The translations under genes and the position numbers were made by a program. The notes under the pieces were generated by a model that had not been told where the DNA came from, did no database searches, and saw nothing but the letters and a program-made list of their open reading frames with translations. From Pseudonocardia sp. EC080619-01 (lineage in GTDB: Bacteria > Actinomycetota > Actinomycetes > Mycobacteriales > Pseudonocardiaceae), in assembly GCF_001420995.1 (NCBI RefSeq), contig NZ_CP012184.1:5688501-5752500 (forward strand): a DNA stretch of 64,000 bases, given 5' to 3'. Shown here piece after piece: positions 1 to 8,372 of this stretch. Position 1 is the stretch's first letter, and each line of letters opens with the position of its first letter.

Positions 1-417
1 GCGGTCGCCGGTCTGCACGCGGTGGCCCCGAGCTGGGCGGACACCGACTGGGCCCAGCTGGCACGGACCTACGACGCGTTGCTGGCGGTCTGGCCGTCCC
101 CGGTCGTCGCCCTCAACCGGGCCGTCGTCCGCGGGCGCCTGCCCGATGCCGATCCGGCGGCGGTCCTGCGCGAGATCGACGGGCTCGCGCCGGGGCTGGC
201 GGGCTACCCGTACCTCCCGGCGGCGCGGGCCGACCTGCTGGCCCGGCTGGGGCGGAGCGGCGAGGCCGCCGCGGCCTACGGGACGGCGCTGGAACTGACG
301 ACGAACCCGACGGAGCGGCGGTTCCTGGAGCGGCGCCGTTCCGCGCTCGTCGCCGCGAGCGACCCGGAGGTCCCGGAGGTCCCGGAGGTCCCGGAGGTCC
401 CCGGAACGACGGGGTGA
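1..417 (+). CDS. RNA polymerase ECF sigma factor, C-terminal part (5' end outside window)
   Basis: The first 138 codons are open from base 1, so the start lies upstream. The residues match the C-terminal TPR-like domain (DUF6596) that follows the sigma2/sigma4 regions in ECF42-type sigma factors: the WAQLARTYDALLAVWPSPVV block, then ALNRAVVRGR, then a helix pair ending in TNPTERRFLERRR. The DNA-binding regions are not in view. In this family the tail is thought to replace a classical anti-sigma factor in control. The last residues are a low-complexity Glu-Val-Pro repeat encoded by a 9-bp tandem repeat. The family call is from motif recognition. Confidence 0.85.
   Translation, partial: AVAGLHAVAPSWADTDWAQLARTYDALLAVWPSPVVALNRAVVRGRLPDADPAAVLREIDGLAPGLAGYPYLPAARADLLARLGRSGEAAAAYGTALELTTNPTERRFLERRRSALVAASDPEVPEVPEVPEVPGTTG
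366..401 (+). repeat. 9-bp tandem repeat (4 copies) in the sigma factor 3' end
   Basis: GGAGGTCCC occurs four times head to tail and encodes Glu-Val-Pro units just before the stop codon. The unit is a multiple of three, so copy-number change would keep the frame. Confidence 0.9.
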
Positions 418-546
418 CCGGCGTCAGCCGTCGCGGCGGGCCGGGACGACGGTGTGTGGTGTCCGCTCACCGGCCCGCGCCGCACGGACGGTCCGGCTCC
501 GCACCGTGAACCCGGCGCCGCCCAGCCGGTCCGCCGGCTCGTCCGG

Positions 547-1194
547 TCACGGTGCGGGCTCGACGGCGTCGAGTGTCCGGCGCAGGCCGCTGTCGAACAG
601 CGGCTCCGCGCCACCGGGCCCGCGGACCGCCGCCCCGCCGAGCAGCCGCGCGAGCACCGGCAGCCCGTCGGACCGGCCGGAGCGTTCCAGGTCGTGGGCG
701 GTGGGGAGCCGGTCCCCGGCGAGCGCGGCCGCACCGCGGACGTAGCCGTGCACCAGGTGCAGCACCTCCACCGCCTCGGGAAGCGGGCGGCCGCGGTCGA
801 CGGCGTGCGCGAGCAGCGCCTCCGCCCACCCGCACTCGGCCGGCCCGGCGGTGCGGTCGCCCGCCATCAGCGGCACCGCCCACGGGTGCTCGGCCAGCAC
901 GTCGCGCAGCGCCGTCGCCCACCGCTCGCAGCCCGCCCGCAGGGACCGTCCGGCCAGCTCGGGCGGTGCGCCGAGTGCCTCGTCCAGTACGAGGTCGACC
1001 AGGGCCTCCTTGCCGGGGACGTGCCGGTACAGCGACATCGGCGCGGTCCCCAGCTCGCGGGCGAGGCGGGGCATCGAGAGGGCGGCCAGCCCGTCGGCGT
1101 CGGCGACCGCCAGCGCCGTGGACACGATCGTCGCCCGGTCCAGCGACGGCCGGGCGGGGGCGGGCGGCGCGGCCCAGCGCAGGTCGGCGGTCAC
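547..1194 (-). CDS. TetR/AcrR family transcriptional regulator
   Basis: This is a 215-residue protein. Its N-terminal helix-turn-helix spans about residues 20-65 (ATIVSTALAVADADG, then MPRLARELGTAPMSLYRHV), and the C-terminal ligand domain resembles the TetR_C class. The start is the GTG at 1194. It is divergent from the TauE/SafE exporter at 1302, and the 107 bp between them holds two perfect palindromes, so it probably controls that exporter and itself. The ligand cannot be deduced. Confidence 0.88.
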   Translation of the reverse strand: MTADLRWAAPPAPARPSLDRATIVSTALAVADADGLAALSMPRLARELGTAPMSLYRHVPGKEALVDLVLDEALGAPPELAGRSLRAGCERWATALRDVLAEHPWAVPLMAGDRTAGPAECGWAEALLAHAVDRGRPLPEAVEVLHLVHGYVRGAAALAGDRLPTAHDLERSGRSDGLPVLARLLGGAAVRGPGGAEPLFDSGLRRTLDAVEPAP

Positions 1195-1228
1195 GAGATG
1201 ATCATGACACGCGGTGCGTGGAGGGGCC

Positions 1229-1265
1229 TACGCCTGTGGCGTACGCCTTACGCACGACCGGTCGT
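1229..1265. promoter_or_regulatory. Palindromic operator cluster between tetR and tauE
   Basis: TACGCC-TGT-GGCGTA (1229-1243) is a perfect inverted repeat that overlaps the perfect palindrome GGCGTACGCC (1238-1247). ACGACCGGTCGT (1254-1265) is a third perfect palindrome. All lie upstream of the exporter's -10 element, as expected for sites of the adjacent TetR protein. Which one is bound is inference. Confidence 0.55.
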
Positions 1266-1288
1266 CCCGTCGCGCAACGGCCGCTTCG

Positions 1289-1294
1289 TAGGGT
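1289..1294 (+). promoter_or_regulatory. -10 element of a leaderless promoter (tauE-like gene)
   Basis: TAGGGT is followed by exactly 7 nt and then the ATG at 1302. There is no Shine-Dalgarno sequence, so the transcript probably begins at the start codon. Confidence 0.5.
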
Positions 1295-1301
1295 GGCGGT
1301 C

Positions 1302-2054
1302 ATGGAGTGGTGGGAGGTCGCGGTCATCGCGCTGGCCGGGCTGTGGGCCGGGTTGATCAACACGGTGGTCGGCTCCGGGACGCTGGTGACCTTCCCGGTG
1401 CTCGTCGCGCTGGGCTTCCCGCCGGTCACCGCGACGACGTCGAACGCGGTCGGTCTCATCACCGGGAGCATCACCGGCGCGGTCGGCTACCGCGCCGAGC
1501 TGGCCGGGCACGGCCGGCGCCTCGCGCGCTACGCGGTGGCCTCGCTCCTCGGCGCGATCGTCGGTGCCGCGCTGCTGCTGACACTGCCGCCGGACGCGTT
1601 CGAGTCGATCGTCCCCGTGCTCGTCGGCCTGTCGGTCGTCCTGGTCGCGGTGCAGCCCCTCATCGCCCGGCGGCTGCGGAACCGGGAGCGGCCGGACCGG
1701 ACGTCGTCCCCGCTGGTCTACCTGGCCGTGTTCCTCATCGGGATCTACGGCGGCTATTTCACCGCCGCCCAGGGGATCATGCTCGTCGGGGTGCTGGGGC
1801 TGCTCGTCGCGGACCCGCTGCAGCGCCTCAACGCCTTCAAGAACGCGTTGTCGTCGGTGGTGAACCTGGTCGCCGGGATCATCTACGCGGTCGTCGCGCC
1901 GGTGGACTGGGCGGTCATCGGGATCATCGCCGCGAGCTCGATCGTCGGCGGGCTGCTCGGTGCCCGGATCGGGCGCAGGCTCCCGCCCACCGTGCTGCGC
2001 GGGATCATCGTCGTGATCGGCGTGACGGCGATCGTGTTCCTGCTTCTGGAGTGA
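1302..2054 (+). CDS. Sulfite exporter TauE/SafE family membrane protein
   Basis: This 250-residue polytopic membrane protein has about eight hydrophobic segments. It shows the two half-repeats typical of TauE/SafE (PF01925): GLINTVVGSGTLVTFPVLV near residue 17, and GGYFTAAQGIMLVGVLG in the second half. Family members export or take up small organic or sulfur anions such as sulfite, sulfoacetate or taurine; the substrate here is unknown. The ATG at 1302 is chosen because a -10 hexamer ends 7 nt before it. The divergent TetR regulator is its likely controller. Confidence 0.88.
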   Translation: MEWWEVAVIALAGLWAGLINTVVGSGTLVTFPVLVALGFPPVTATTSNAVGLITGSITGAVGYRAELAGHGRRLARYAVASLLGAIVGAALLLTLPPDAFESIVPVLVGLSVVLVAVQPLIARRLRNRERPDRTSSPLVYLAVFLIGIYGGYFTAAQGIMLVGVLGLLVADPLQRLNAFKNALSSVVNLVAGIIYAVVAPVDWAVIGIIAASSIVGGLLGARIGRRLPPTVLRGIIVVIGVTAIVFLLLE

Positions 2055-2122
2055 CCCGGCGGTGACTGTCGGTGGCCCGTGCTCTGCTGGTCACCGGCAC
2101 ACCGAGCGAGGGGACCGGCCAC

Positions 2123-2350
2123 GTGGAGGACGAGCGGGCCGCCGAGCTGGCCGTCGCGTTCGCGGCGCTGGCCGGGCGGGAGATCGGCGGCGCCGAGGCG
2201 CGGGCCGCGGTCGCGCACGCCCGCGGGCTCGGCCCGGCCGAGGCGAACGCGATCTGGGCGCGGCACCGGCGCGCTCCCCGCACCGTCGCCCTGCGCGACT
2301 ACCTCGCGATGACCCTGCGGTTCGTCGAGCAGGATCCGGCACAGCGCTGA
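2123..2350 (+). CDS. Small hypothetical protein (75 aa)
   Basis: This is an unrecognised, soluble, Ala/Arg-rich, mainly helical protein without Cys, signal peptide or membrane segment. The GTG at 2123 is preferred because GAGGGG lies 9 nt upstream; an in-frame GTG at 2072 would add 17 residues. It sits 68 bp after the exporter on the same strand. The coding potential looks real from third-position GC, but no function can be proposed. Confidence 0.5.
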   Translation: MEDERAAELAVAFAALAGREIGGAEARAAVAHARGLGPAEANAIWARHRRAPRTVALRDYLAMTLRFVEQDPAQR

Positions 2351-2435
2351 TCCCCGTTCGGGTCGTTCCGTGCGCCGCACCGCCCCGGTGGTGCGAGCAT
2401 GATGCTCCGACCGACGACCCCCGCGAGGAGACCGC

Positions 2436-3578
2436 GTGACGCACGCCCTGCTCGACGCCGCGGAGGCGGCCCTGCCGTCGATGCTCGACGACCTGCGCGG
2501 CTACGTCGAGATCGAGACACCGAGCGACGACCGCCCCAGTCTGGAGAAGGGCCTGGCCTGGCTGGACGGCCTGGTCGCCGAGCGGTGCGGGCCCGCGTCG
2601 TCGTCGGAGTCGGTCGACGGCGGTCCGTACGGCGACGTCCGGGTGCTGGACCTCGCGGGCTCGTCCGCCGCGCCGGTGCTGCTGCTCGCGCACTACGACA
2701 CGGTCTGGCCGGTCGGGACACTGGCCGGCATGCCGTTCGCCGTCGACGGCGAACGGATCACCGGCCCCGGTGTCTTCGACATGAAGGCCGGCCTGGTGCA
2801 GGCGCTGTGGGCGATCCGGATCGCCCGCGGCGCGGGGCTGGCGCTCCCGCCGCTGCGCCTGCTGCTGACCGGGGACGAGGAGATCGGCTCCCCGGCGTCG
2901 CGCCCGGTCATCGAACGGGCCGCGGACGGCGTTCGCGCGGCACTGGTGTTCGAGGCCGCCGGTCCGGGCGGTGAGGTGAAGACCGCGCGCAAGGGCGTCG
3001 GGATGTTCCGGGTCGACGTCGACGGCGTCGAGGCGCACGCCGGGCTCGACCCGACCGCCGGGACCAGCGCCGTCGACGAGCTCGCCCGGGTGGTGCTGGC
3101 CCTGCACGGCGCCCGCGACCTCGACGCCGGGACCAGCGTGAACGTCGGCGTGGTGGGCGGCGGGAGCCGGTCCAACGTCACGGCAGGGCGCGCCTGGGGC
3201 GAGGTCGACGTCCGGGTGTCGAGCGCGGAGGAGATCACCCGGATCGAACGGGTGCTCGCGGAGCTGCGGCCGGCCGACCCGGCGGCGGCGCTGCGGATCT
3301 CGGGGGAGTGGAACCGGCCCGTGATGGAGCGGACCCCGCGGACGGCCGAGCTGTACGGGATCGCGCGGTCGGCGGCGTCCGGGATCGGGGTGGACCTGCC
3401 CGAGATCGCCGTCGGTGGGGCCAGCGACGCGAACTTCCTCTCCGTGCGCGACGTCGGCGTCCTGGACGGTCTCGGCGCGCTGGGTGCGGGGGCGCACGCC
3501 CGGCACGAGCACGCACTGGTCTCCGGGATGGTCCGCCAGACGGCCCTGACCGCGGCGCTGCTGCACGCACTCGCCTGA
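2436..3578 (+). CDS. M20 family metallopeptidase (glutamate carboxypeptidase-like)
   Basis: This is a 380-residue co-catalytic zinc hydrolase of the M20/CPG2 group. Visible ligands are His86 (HYDTVWP), the bridging Asp115 (GVFDMKAG), catalytic Glu148 and ligand Glu149 (GDEEIGS), Glu173, and a late His in the GAHARHEH stretch. The dimerisation lid is around residues 185-290 (VEAHAG). There is no signal peptide, so it acts in the cytoplasm, probably on peptides, N-acyl amino acids or folate-type conjugates. The GTG at 2436 follows GAGGAG by 5 nt. Confidence 0.9.
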   Translation: MTHALLDAAEAALPSMLDDLRGYVEIETPSDDRPSLEKGLAWLDGLVAERCGPASSSESVDGGPYGDVRVLDLAGSSAAPVLLLAHYDTVWPVGTLAGMPFAVDGERITGPGVFDMKAGLVQALWAIRIARGAGLALPPLRLLLTGDEEIGSPASRPVIERAADGVRAALVFEAAGPGGEVKTARKGVGMFRVDVDGVEAHAGLDPTAGTSAVDELARVVLALHGARDLDAGTSVNVGVVGGGSRSNVTAGRAWGEVDVRVSSAEEITRIERVLAELRPADPAAALRISGEWNRPVMERTPRTAELYGIARSAASGIGVDLPEIAVGGASDANFLSVRDVGVLDGLGALGAGAHARHEHALVSGMVRQTALTAALLHALA

Positions 3579-3603
3579 TCCCACCCGGCCGGGCGAGGGG
3601 GAA

Positions 3604-3619
3604 CCGGTGCTTTCACCGG
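3604..3619. promoter_or_regulatory. Short perfect inverted repeat before moxR
   Basis: CCGGTG-CTTT-CACCGG lies between the M20 gene and moxR, 31 bp before the moxR start. It could be an operator or a weak terminator for the upstream gene. There is no T-run. Confidence 0.3.
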
Positions 3620-3650
3620 CGTCACACGGGACGCGCGGTGGGATGGCACG

Positions 3651-4799
3651 GTGAGCACGACTGGGCCGAACGCCACCGACGACACCTCCGCGGCCGGTTC
3701 CCCGGCCACCCCCGCGCGGGACGCCGAGCGGCTCGAGCGCGCGGTGCTCGAGGTGAAGCGGGTGATCGTCGGCCAGGACCGCCTGGTCGAACGGATGCTC
3801 GTCGGCCTGCTGGCCAAGGGGCACCTCCTGCTGGAGGGTGTCCCGGGCGTCGCGAAGACCCTGGCGGTCGAGACCTTCGCCCGGGTGGTCGGCGGCAGCT
3901 TCTCCCGGCTGCAGTTCACCCCGGACCTGGTGCCCGCCGACATCCTGGGCACCCGCATCTACCGGCAGGGCCGCGAGGAGTTCGACATCGAGCTCGGCCC
4001 GGTCGTCGCGAACTTCGTGCTCGCCGACGAGATCAACCGTGCACCGGCGAAGGTCCAGTCCGCGATGCTGGAGGTCATGGCCGAGCGGAAGCTGTCCCTC
4101 GGCGGCCGCGACCACCCCATGCCCGACCCGTTCCTCGTGCTCGCGACCCAGAACCCGATCGAGAACGAGGGCGTCTATCCGCTGCCCGAGGCGCAGCGCG
4201 ACCGCTTCCTGTTCAAGCTCCTGATCGAGTACCCGGGCGTCGAGGAGGAGCGGGAGATCATCTACCGGATGGGGGCGACCCCGCCGGAGCCCACCCAGGT
4301 GCTCAGCCCCGCCGAGCTGGTGCGGCTGCAGCGCACCGCCGCCGACGTCTTCGTGCACCACGCCCTGGTCGACTACGTCGTCCGGCTGGTCGTCGCGACC
4401 CGGCTCCCGGGTGAGCACGGGCTCTCCGACGTCGCGTCCTGGATCGCCTACGGCGCCTCGCCGCGGGCGTCGCTGGGCATCGTGGCAGGCGCCCGCGCGC
4501 TCGCGCTGGTCCGGGGCCGGGACTACGTGCTGCCGCAGGACGTGCTGGAGGTCGCGCCGGATGTGCTGCGGCACCGTCTCGTGCTGTCCTACGACGCCGT
4601 CGCCGACCAGGTGCCGGTCGACCACATCGTCTCCCGTGTCCTGCAGACCGTGCCGTTGCCGCAGGTCAGTGCCCGTCCGGGCACGGCGCCCGCGCCCGCT
4701 GCGGCACCGGCCGGTCCGGCGTGGCCGCAGGCCGGCGGCCCGGACCAGGCCGGTCCCGGCACCGGTGCGGCGAGCGGCCCGGCAGGTGGCCCGGCGTGA
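3651..4799 (+). CDS. moxR: MoxR-type AAA+ ATPase
   Basis: This 382-residue protein has Walker A GVPGVAKT at residues 63-70, Walker B followed by the MoxR signature (VLADEINRAPAKVQSAMLE) and the sensor-1 Asn in ATQNPIENEG. The last ~45 residues are a Pro/Ala/Gly-rich tail. MoxR ATPases act as chaperones that mature proteins carrying VWA domains. The next two genes encode a DUF58 protein and a VWA membrane protein, and GTGA/ATGA overlaps link all three, so they probably form one complex. The block matches M. tuberculosis moxR1-Rv1480-Rv1481 as I recall it. Confidence 0.93.
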   Translation: MSTTGPNATDDTSAAGSPATPARDAERLERAVLEVKRVIVGQDRLVERMLVGLLAKGHLLLEGVPGVAKTLAVETFARVVGGSFSRLQFTPDLVPADILGTRIYRQGREEFDIELGPVVANFVLADEINRAPAKVQSAMLEVMAERKLSLGGRDHPMPDPFLVLATQNPIENEGVYPLPEAQRDRFLFKLLIEYPGVEEEREIIYRMGATPPEPTQVLSPAELVRLQRTAADVFVHHALVDYVVRLVVATRLPGEHGLSDVASWIAYGASPRASLGIVAGARALALVRGRDYVLPQDVLEVAPDVLRHRLVLSYDAVADQVPVDHIVSRVLQTVPLPQVSARPGTAPAPAAAPAGPAWPQAGGPDQAGPGTGAASGPAGGPA

Positions 4800-5749
4800 C
4801 GGCGGGGGAGCCGGCGGGCGGCGCGACCGCCGATCTCGCCCGGCTGGAGGCGTCGCTGCGCACCCTGGAGCTGACCGTCCGCCGGCGGCTCGACGGCCTG
4901 CTGCAGGGCAACCACATCGGCCTGCTCCCCGGCCCCGGCAGCGAGCCGGGGGAGGCACGCGCCTACCAGCCCGGTGACGACGTCCGCCGGATGGACTGGT
5001 CGGTCACCGCCCGCACCACCAGCCCGCACGTCCGGGAGACCGTCGCCGACCGGGAGCTGGAGACCTGGGCCGTCGTCGACCTGTCCCGCAGCATCGACTT
5101 CGGCACCGCCGACACCGACAAGCGCCACCTCGCCCTGGCCGGGCTCACCGCCGTCGCCCAGCTCACCGTCGGCGGCGGGAACCGGCTCGGCGCCGTCGTC
5201 GCGAACGGGGCCGAGACGATGCGGCTGCCCGCGCGCGGCGGCCTGGTGCACGCCCGCGGCCTGGTCCGCCGGGTCGCCACCGCCCCGCCCGCCCCGGAGG
5301 GGGTGCGCGGCGACCTGACCGCGGCGCTCGACCAGCTGCGCCGCCCGCCCCGCCGCCGGGGCCTCGTCGCGGTGGTGTCGGACTTCCTCGGCGAGCCGGT
5401 GTGGGAGCGCTCGCTGCGGGCGCTGTCCGGGCGGCACGACCTGCTGGCGATCGAGGTCGTCGACCCGCGGGAGCTGGAGCTGCCCGACGTCGGCACGGTC
5501 GTGCTCGCCGACCCGGAGACAGGGCGCCAGCGCGAGGTCGCGACGACGCCGCTGCTGCGCCGCGAGTTCGCCGCCGCCGCGTCGGCGCACCGGGACCGGG
5601 TCGCGGCCGCGCTGCGCCGCTGCGGCGCCGCGCACCTGACGCTGCGCACCGACCGGGACTGGGTCGCCGACATCGTCCGGTTCGCCGTGGCCCGCAAGCA
5701 CGCCTGGTCCGGCGGCGGGGCGACGCCGCGCGCGGGGAGGCCCGCATGA
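4796..5749 (+). CDS. DUF58 domain-containing protein
   Basis: This 317-residue protein starts at the GTG that overlaps the moxR stop (GTGA). It carries the DUF58 signature around residues 55-75 (GEARAYQPGDDVRRMDWSVT) and a VWA-like strand with VVDLSRSIDF. There is no clear membrane segment in this version. DUF58 proteins are usually encoded with MoxR ATPases and are thought to be substrates or adaptors in envelope biogenesis. Starts further upstream would lie inside moxR and lack family residues. Confidence 0.88.
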   Translation: MTAGEPAGGATADLARLEASLRTLELTVRRRLDGLLQGNHIGLLPGPGSEPGEARAYQPGDDVRRMDWSVTARTTSPHVRETVADRELETWAVVDLSRSIDFGTADTDKRHLALAGLTAVAQLTVGGGNRLGAVVANGAETMRLPARGGLVHARGLVRRVATAPPAPEGVRGDLTAALDQLRRPPRRRGLVAVVSDFLGEPVWERSLRALSGRHDLLAIEVVDPRELELPDVGTVVLADPETGRQREVATTPLLRREFAAAASAHRDRVAAALRRCGAAHLTLRTDRDWVADIVRFAVARKHAWSGGGATPRAGRPA

Positions 5750-6735
5750 CGTTCGCGAGCCCCTGGTGGCTGCTCGGTCTCCTCGCCGTCGCCGGGCTGG
5801 TCGCCGGCTACGTCTGGCTGCTGCGCCGGCGTCGCCGCGACGTCGTCCGGTTCACGAACCTGGAGCTGCTGGAGACGGTGGCGCCGGAGCGCCCCGGCCG
5901 GTGGCGGCACCTCCCGGCGATCGCGATGATCGCCGCGCTCGCGGTGCTGACGGTGGCGCTGGCCGGCCCGCAGGCGATGGCGAAGGTCCCGCGCAACCGG
6001 GCCACGGTGATGCTGGTGATCGACGTGTCGCTGTCGATGAAGGCCACCGACGTCGCCCCGACCCGGCTGGCGGCGGCGCAGGCCGCGGCCAAGCAGTTCG
6101 CCGACCAGCTGACCCCGGGCGTCAACCTGGGTCTCGTCTCGTTCGCGGGGACGGCCGCCGTGCTGGTCTCGCCGACGACCGACCGCAACGCGGTGAAGAA
6201 CGGCGTCGACAACCTGCAGCTCGCCGAGTCCACCGCGACCGGCGAGGCGATCTTCACCGCCATGCAGTCGATCGACACGTTCTCCCGGTCGCTGCAGGGC
6301 GGGCCGGACCAGCAGGGGACGCCGCCGCCGGCCCGGGTCGTGCTGCTCTCCGACGGCACCCAGACCGTCCCCGGCCCGGACGGCGAGAACGAGCCCCGCG
6401 GCTCCTTCACCGCCGCGTCCGACGCCCAGCGTCGCGGCATCCCGGTCTCGACCATCTCCTTCGGCACCAGCTACGGCTCGATCGAGCTCGACGGCGGGCG
6501 CACCCCGGTCGCCGTCGACGACGCGTCGATGGAGCGCATCGCGTCGCTGTCCGGCGGCCGGTTCTTCACCGCCGCCACCGAGTCGGAGCTGCGCGCGGTC
6601 TACTCGGACCTGTCCGAGGAGCTCGGCTACGAGGAACGCGAGGTCGACGCGAGCAGACCCTGGATGATCGGCGGGGTGCTGCTGCTCATCGGCGGGCTCG
6701 GCGCCGGGATCCTGCTCGGGCGGCGGCTGCCGTGA
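5746..6735 (+). CDS. VWA domain membrane protein (BatA-like)
   Basis: This 329-residue protein begins at an ATG overlapping the DUF58 stop (ATGA). It has hydrophobic segments near residues 5-25 and 56-76 and one at the C-terminus (about 306-325). The extracytoplasmic VWA domain has an intact MIDAS motif, Asp93-x-Ser95-x-Ser97 (DVSLSM), with later LSDGT. This is the layout of BatA-type proteins and of Rv1481. It is probably the client of the adjacent MoxR ATPase; its partner in the envelope is unknown. Confidence 0.9.
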   Translation: MTFASPWWLLGLLAVAGLVAGYVWLLRRRRRDVVRFTNLELLETVAPERPGRWRHLPAIAMIAALAVLTVALAGPQAMAKVPRNRATVMLVIDVSLSMKATDVAPTRLAAAQAAAKQFADQLTPGVNLGLVSFAGTAAVLVSPTTDRNAVKNGVDNLQLAESTATGEAIFTAMQSIDTFSRSLQGGPDQQGTPPPARVVLLSDGTQTVPGPDGENEPRGSFTAASDAQRRGIPVSTISFGTSYGSIELDGGRTPVAVDDASMERIASLSGGRFFTAATESELRAVYSDLSEELGYEEREVDASRPWMIGGVLLLIGGLGAGILLGRRLP

Positions 6736-6789
6736 CGCGGGTGAGCCATGTCCCGTGGTGATCTCCGCCGGTACCGGCCGGTAGTGCGT

Positions 6790-6795
6790 TAGGTT
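6790..6795 (+). promoter_or_regulatory. -10 element of fabG promoter (leaderless)
   Basis: TAGGTT is followed by 8 nt and the GTG at 6804, with no Shine-Dalgarno. It supports a separate promoter for fabG-inhA after the VWA gene. Confidence 0.5.
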
Positions 6796-6803
6796 CTGCC
6801 CCC

Positions 6804-7514
6804 GTGGGACGCAGCGTGCTCGTGACCGGAGGAAACCGCGGCATCGGCCTGGCGATCGCCCAGGCGTTCGCCGCCCAGGGCGACCAGGTGGCGGTGACCT
6901 ATCGCTCCGGCAAGGACGGGGTGCCCGACGGCCTGCTCCCGGTGCACTGCGACGTCACCGACGCCGAGTCGGTCGACGCCGCCTTCACCGAGGCCGAGGC
7001 CGCGCACGGCCCGATCGAGGTGCTCGTCTCGAACGCCGGGATCACCGACGACGGCCTGCTCATGCGGATGAGCGAGGAGTCGTTCACCGGGGTCGTGGAC
7101 GCCAACCTGACCGCCGCCTACCGGGTCGCCAAGCGCGCCTCGCGGGGCATGCTGAAGGCCAAGGCCGGCCGGATGGTCTTCGTCTCGTCGGTCGTCGGGC
7201 TGTCCGGCTCGGCGGGCCAGGTGAACTACGCGGCGTCCAAGTCCGGGCTGGTCGGTCTCGCCCGTTCCGTCGCCCGCGAGCTCGGCAGCCGGGGTATCAC
7301 GGCGAACGTCGTCGCCCCCGGGTTCGTCGACACCGACATGACCCGCGCGCTGTCCGACAAGCGCCGCGAGGAGATCCTCGGTTCCGTGCCGCTGGGCCGC
7401 TACGCCGAGCCGGCCGAGATCGCCTCGGTCGTCACCTTCCTCGCCTCGCCCGGCGCGGCCTACGTCACCGGGGCGGTCGTCCCGGTCGACGGCGGCGTCG
7501 GCATGGGCCACTAG
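6804..7514 (+). CDS. fabG: 3-oxoacyl-ACP reductase (FabG/MabA type)
   Basis: This 236-residue short-chain dehydrogenase performs the NADPH-dependent ketoreduction step of type II fatty-acid synthesis. It has the TGGNRGIG nucleotide loop at residues 8-15, NAG at 77-79, and the catalytic tetrad Asn101, Ser129, Tyr142 and Lys146. It ends with the usual DGG segment. The enoyl reductase gene follows after 37 bp. The pair corresponds to mabA-inhA of mycobacteria, where the enzymes extend long acyl chains; whether this host makes mycolates cannot be read from the window. Confidence 0.95.
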   Translation: MGRSVLVTGGNRGIGLAIAQAFAAQGDQVAVTYRSGKDGVPDGLLPVHCDVTDAESVDAAFTEAEAAHGPIEVLVSNAGITDDGLLMRMSEESFTGVVDANLTAAYRVAKRASRGMLKAKAGRMVFVSSVVGLSGSAGQVNYAASKSGLVGLARSVARELGSRGITANVVAPGFVDTDMTRALSDKRREEILGSVPLGRYAEPAEIASVVTFLASPGAAYVTGAVVPVDGGVGMGH

Positions 7515-7551
7515 ACACCCCGAACCCGCGCCACCACCCCGAAAGGACGAC

Positions 7552-8328
7552 ATGGGACTGCTCGACGGCAAGCGCCTGCTGATCACCGGAGTGATCACCG
7601 ACGCGTCGCTGGCCTTCCACTCCGCCAAGATCGCCCAGGAGCAGGGTGCCGAGGTGGTGCTCACCGGGTTCGGCCGGATGCGCCTCGTCGAGCGGATCGC
7701 GCAGCGGCTGCCGAAGCCGGCCCCGGTGGTCGAGCTGGACGTGTCGGACCAGGAGCAGCTGGACTCGCTCGCCGACCGGGTACGCCCGCACCTGGGTGAC
7801 GACCCGCGCCTCGACGGCGTCCTGCACTCGATCGGGTTCGCGCCGGCCGGTGCCCTCGGCGAGGGCGCGTTCCTCACCGCCGAGTGGGAGGACGTCGCCA
7901 CCACGATCCAGGTCAGCGCCTTCTCGCTGAAGTCGCTGGCCATGGCGTGCAAGCCGCTGATGGGGCCGGGCGCCTCGATCGTCGGGATGGACTTCGACAA
8001 CCGGCAGGCGTGGCCCGCCTACGACTGGATGGGCGTCGCGAAGTCGGCGCTCGAGTCCGTCACCCGCTACCTGGCCCGCGACCTGGGCAAGGACGGGATC
8101 CGGGTCAACCTGGTCGCCGCCGGGCCGGTGAAGACGATGGCAGCCAAGTCGATCCCCGGCTTCGGCGCGTTCGAGGACGTCTGGGACAAGCGTGCCCCGC
8201 TGGGCTGGGACATGAACGACCCGGTGCCGGTCGCGAAGACCGTCTGCGCGGTGCTGTCGGACTGGATGCCGACCACCACCGGCTCGATGGTGATGGCCGA
8301 CGGCGGGGTGCACGCGGTCGGCGTCTGA
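7552..8328 (+). CDS. inhA: Enoyl-ACP reductase (InhA/FabI type)
   Basis: This 258-residue NADH-dependent enoyl-ACP reductase catalyses the last reduction of each fatty-acid elongation cycle. It has the InhA-like start LLDGKRLLITGVITDAS, the GMDFD core, Tyr157 and Lys164 as catalytic residues (PAYDWMGVAKS), and Ser93 in HSIGF. Ser93 is the equivalent of the M. tuberculosis InhA Ser94 residue. An AAAGGA-type ribosome site precedes the ATG. It sits in the conserved fabG-inhA-hemH order. Confidence 0.95.
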   Translation: MGLLDGKRLLITGVITDASLAFHSAKIAQEQGAEVVLTGFGRMRLVERIAQRLPKPAPVVELDVSDQEQLDSLADRVRPHLGDDPRLDGVLHSIGFAPAGALGEGAFLTAEWEDVATTIQVSAFSLKSLAMACKPLMGPGASIVGMDFDNRQAWPAYDWMGVAKSALESVTRYLARDLGKDGIRVNLVAAGPVKTMAAKSIPGFGAFEDVWDKRAPLGWDMNDPVPVAKTVCAVLSDWMPTTTGSMVMADGGVHAVGV

Positions 8329-8359
8329 CGCCGGGCGCGCGGGCGCCGGGGCCGGGGTC

Positions 8360-8365
8360 GATAAT
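8360..8365 (+). promoter_or_regulatory. -10 element of hemH promoter (leaderless)
   Basis: GATAAT is followed by exactly 7 nt and the GTG at 8373. There is no ribosome binding site. Confidence 0.5.
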
Positions 8366-8372
8366 CGGACCC

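Noticed and set aside
2091..4958. 955-codon open frame on the minus strand opposite the M20 and moxR genes
   Set aside because: It is antisense to two well-conserved genes, has the Arg/Gly/His-rich composition of high-GC shadow frames and no domain.
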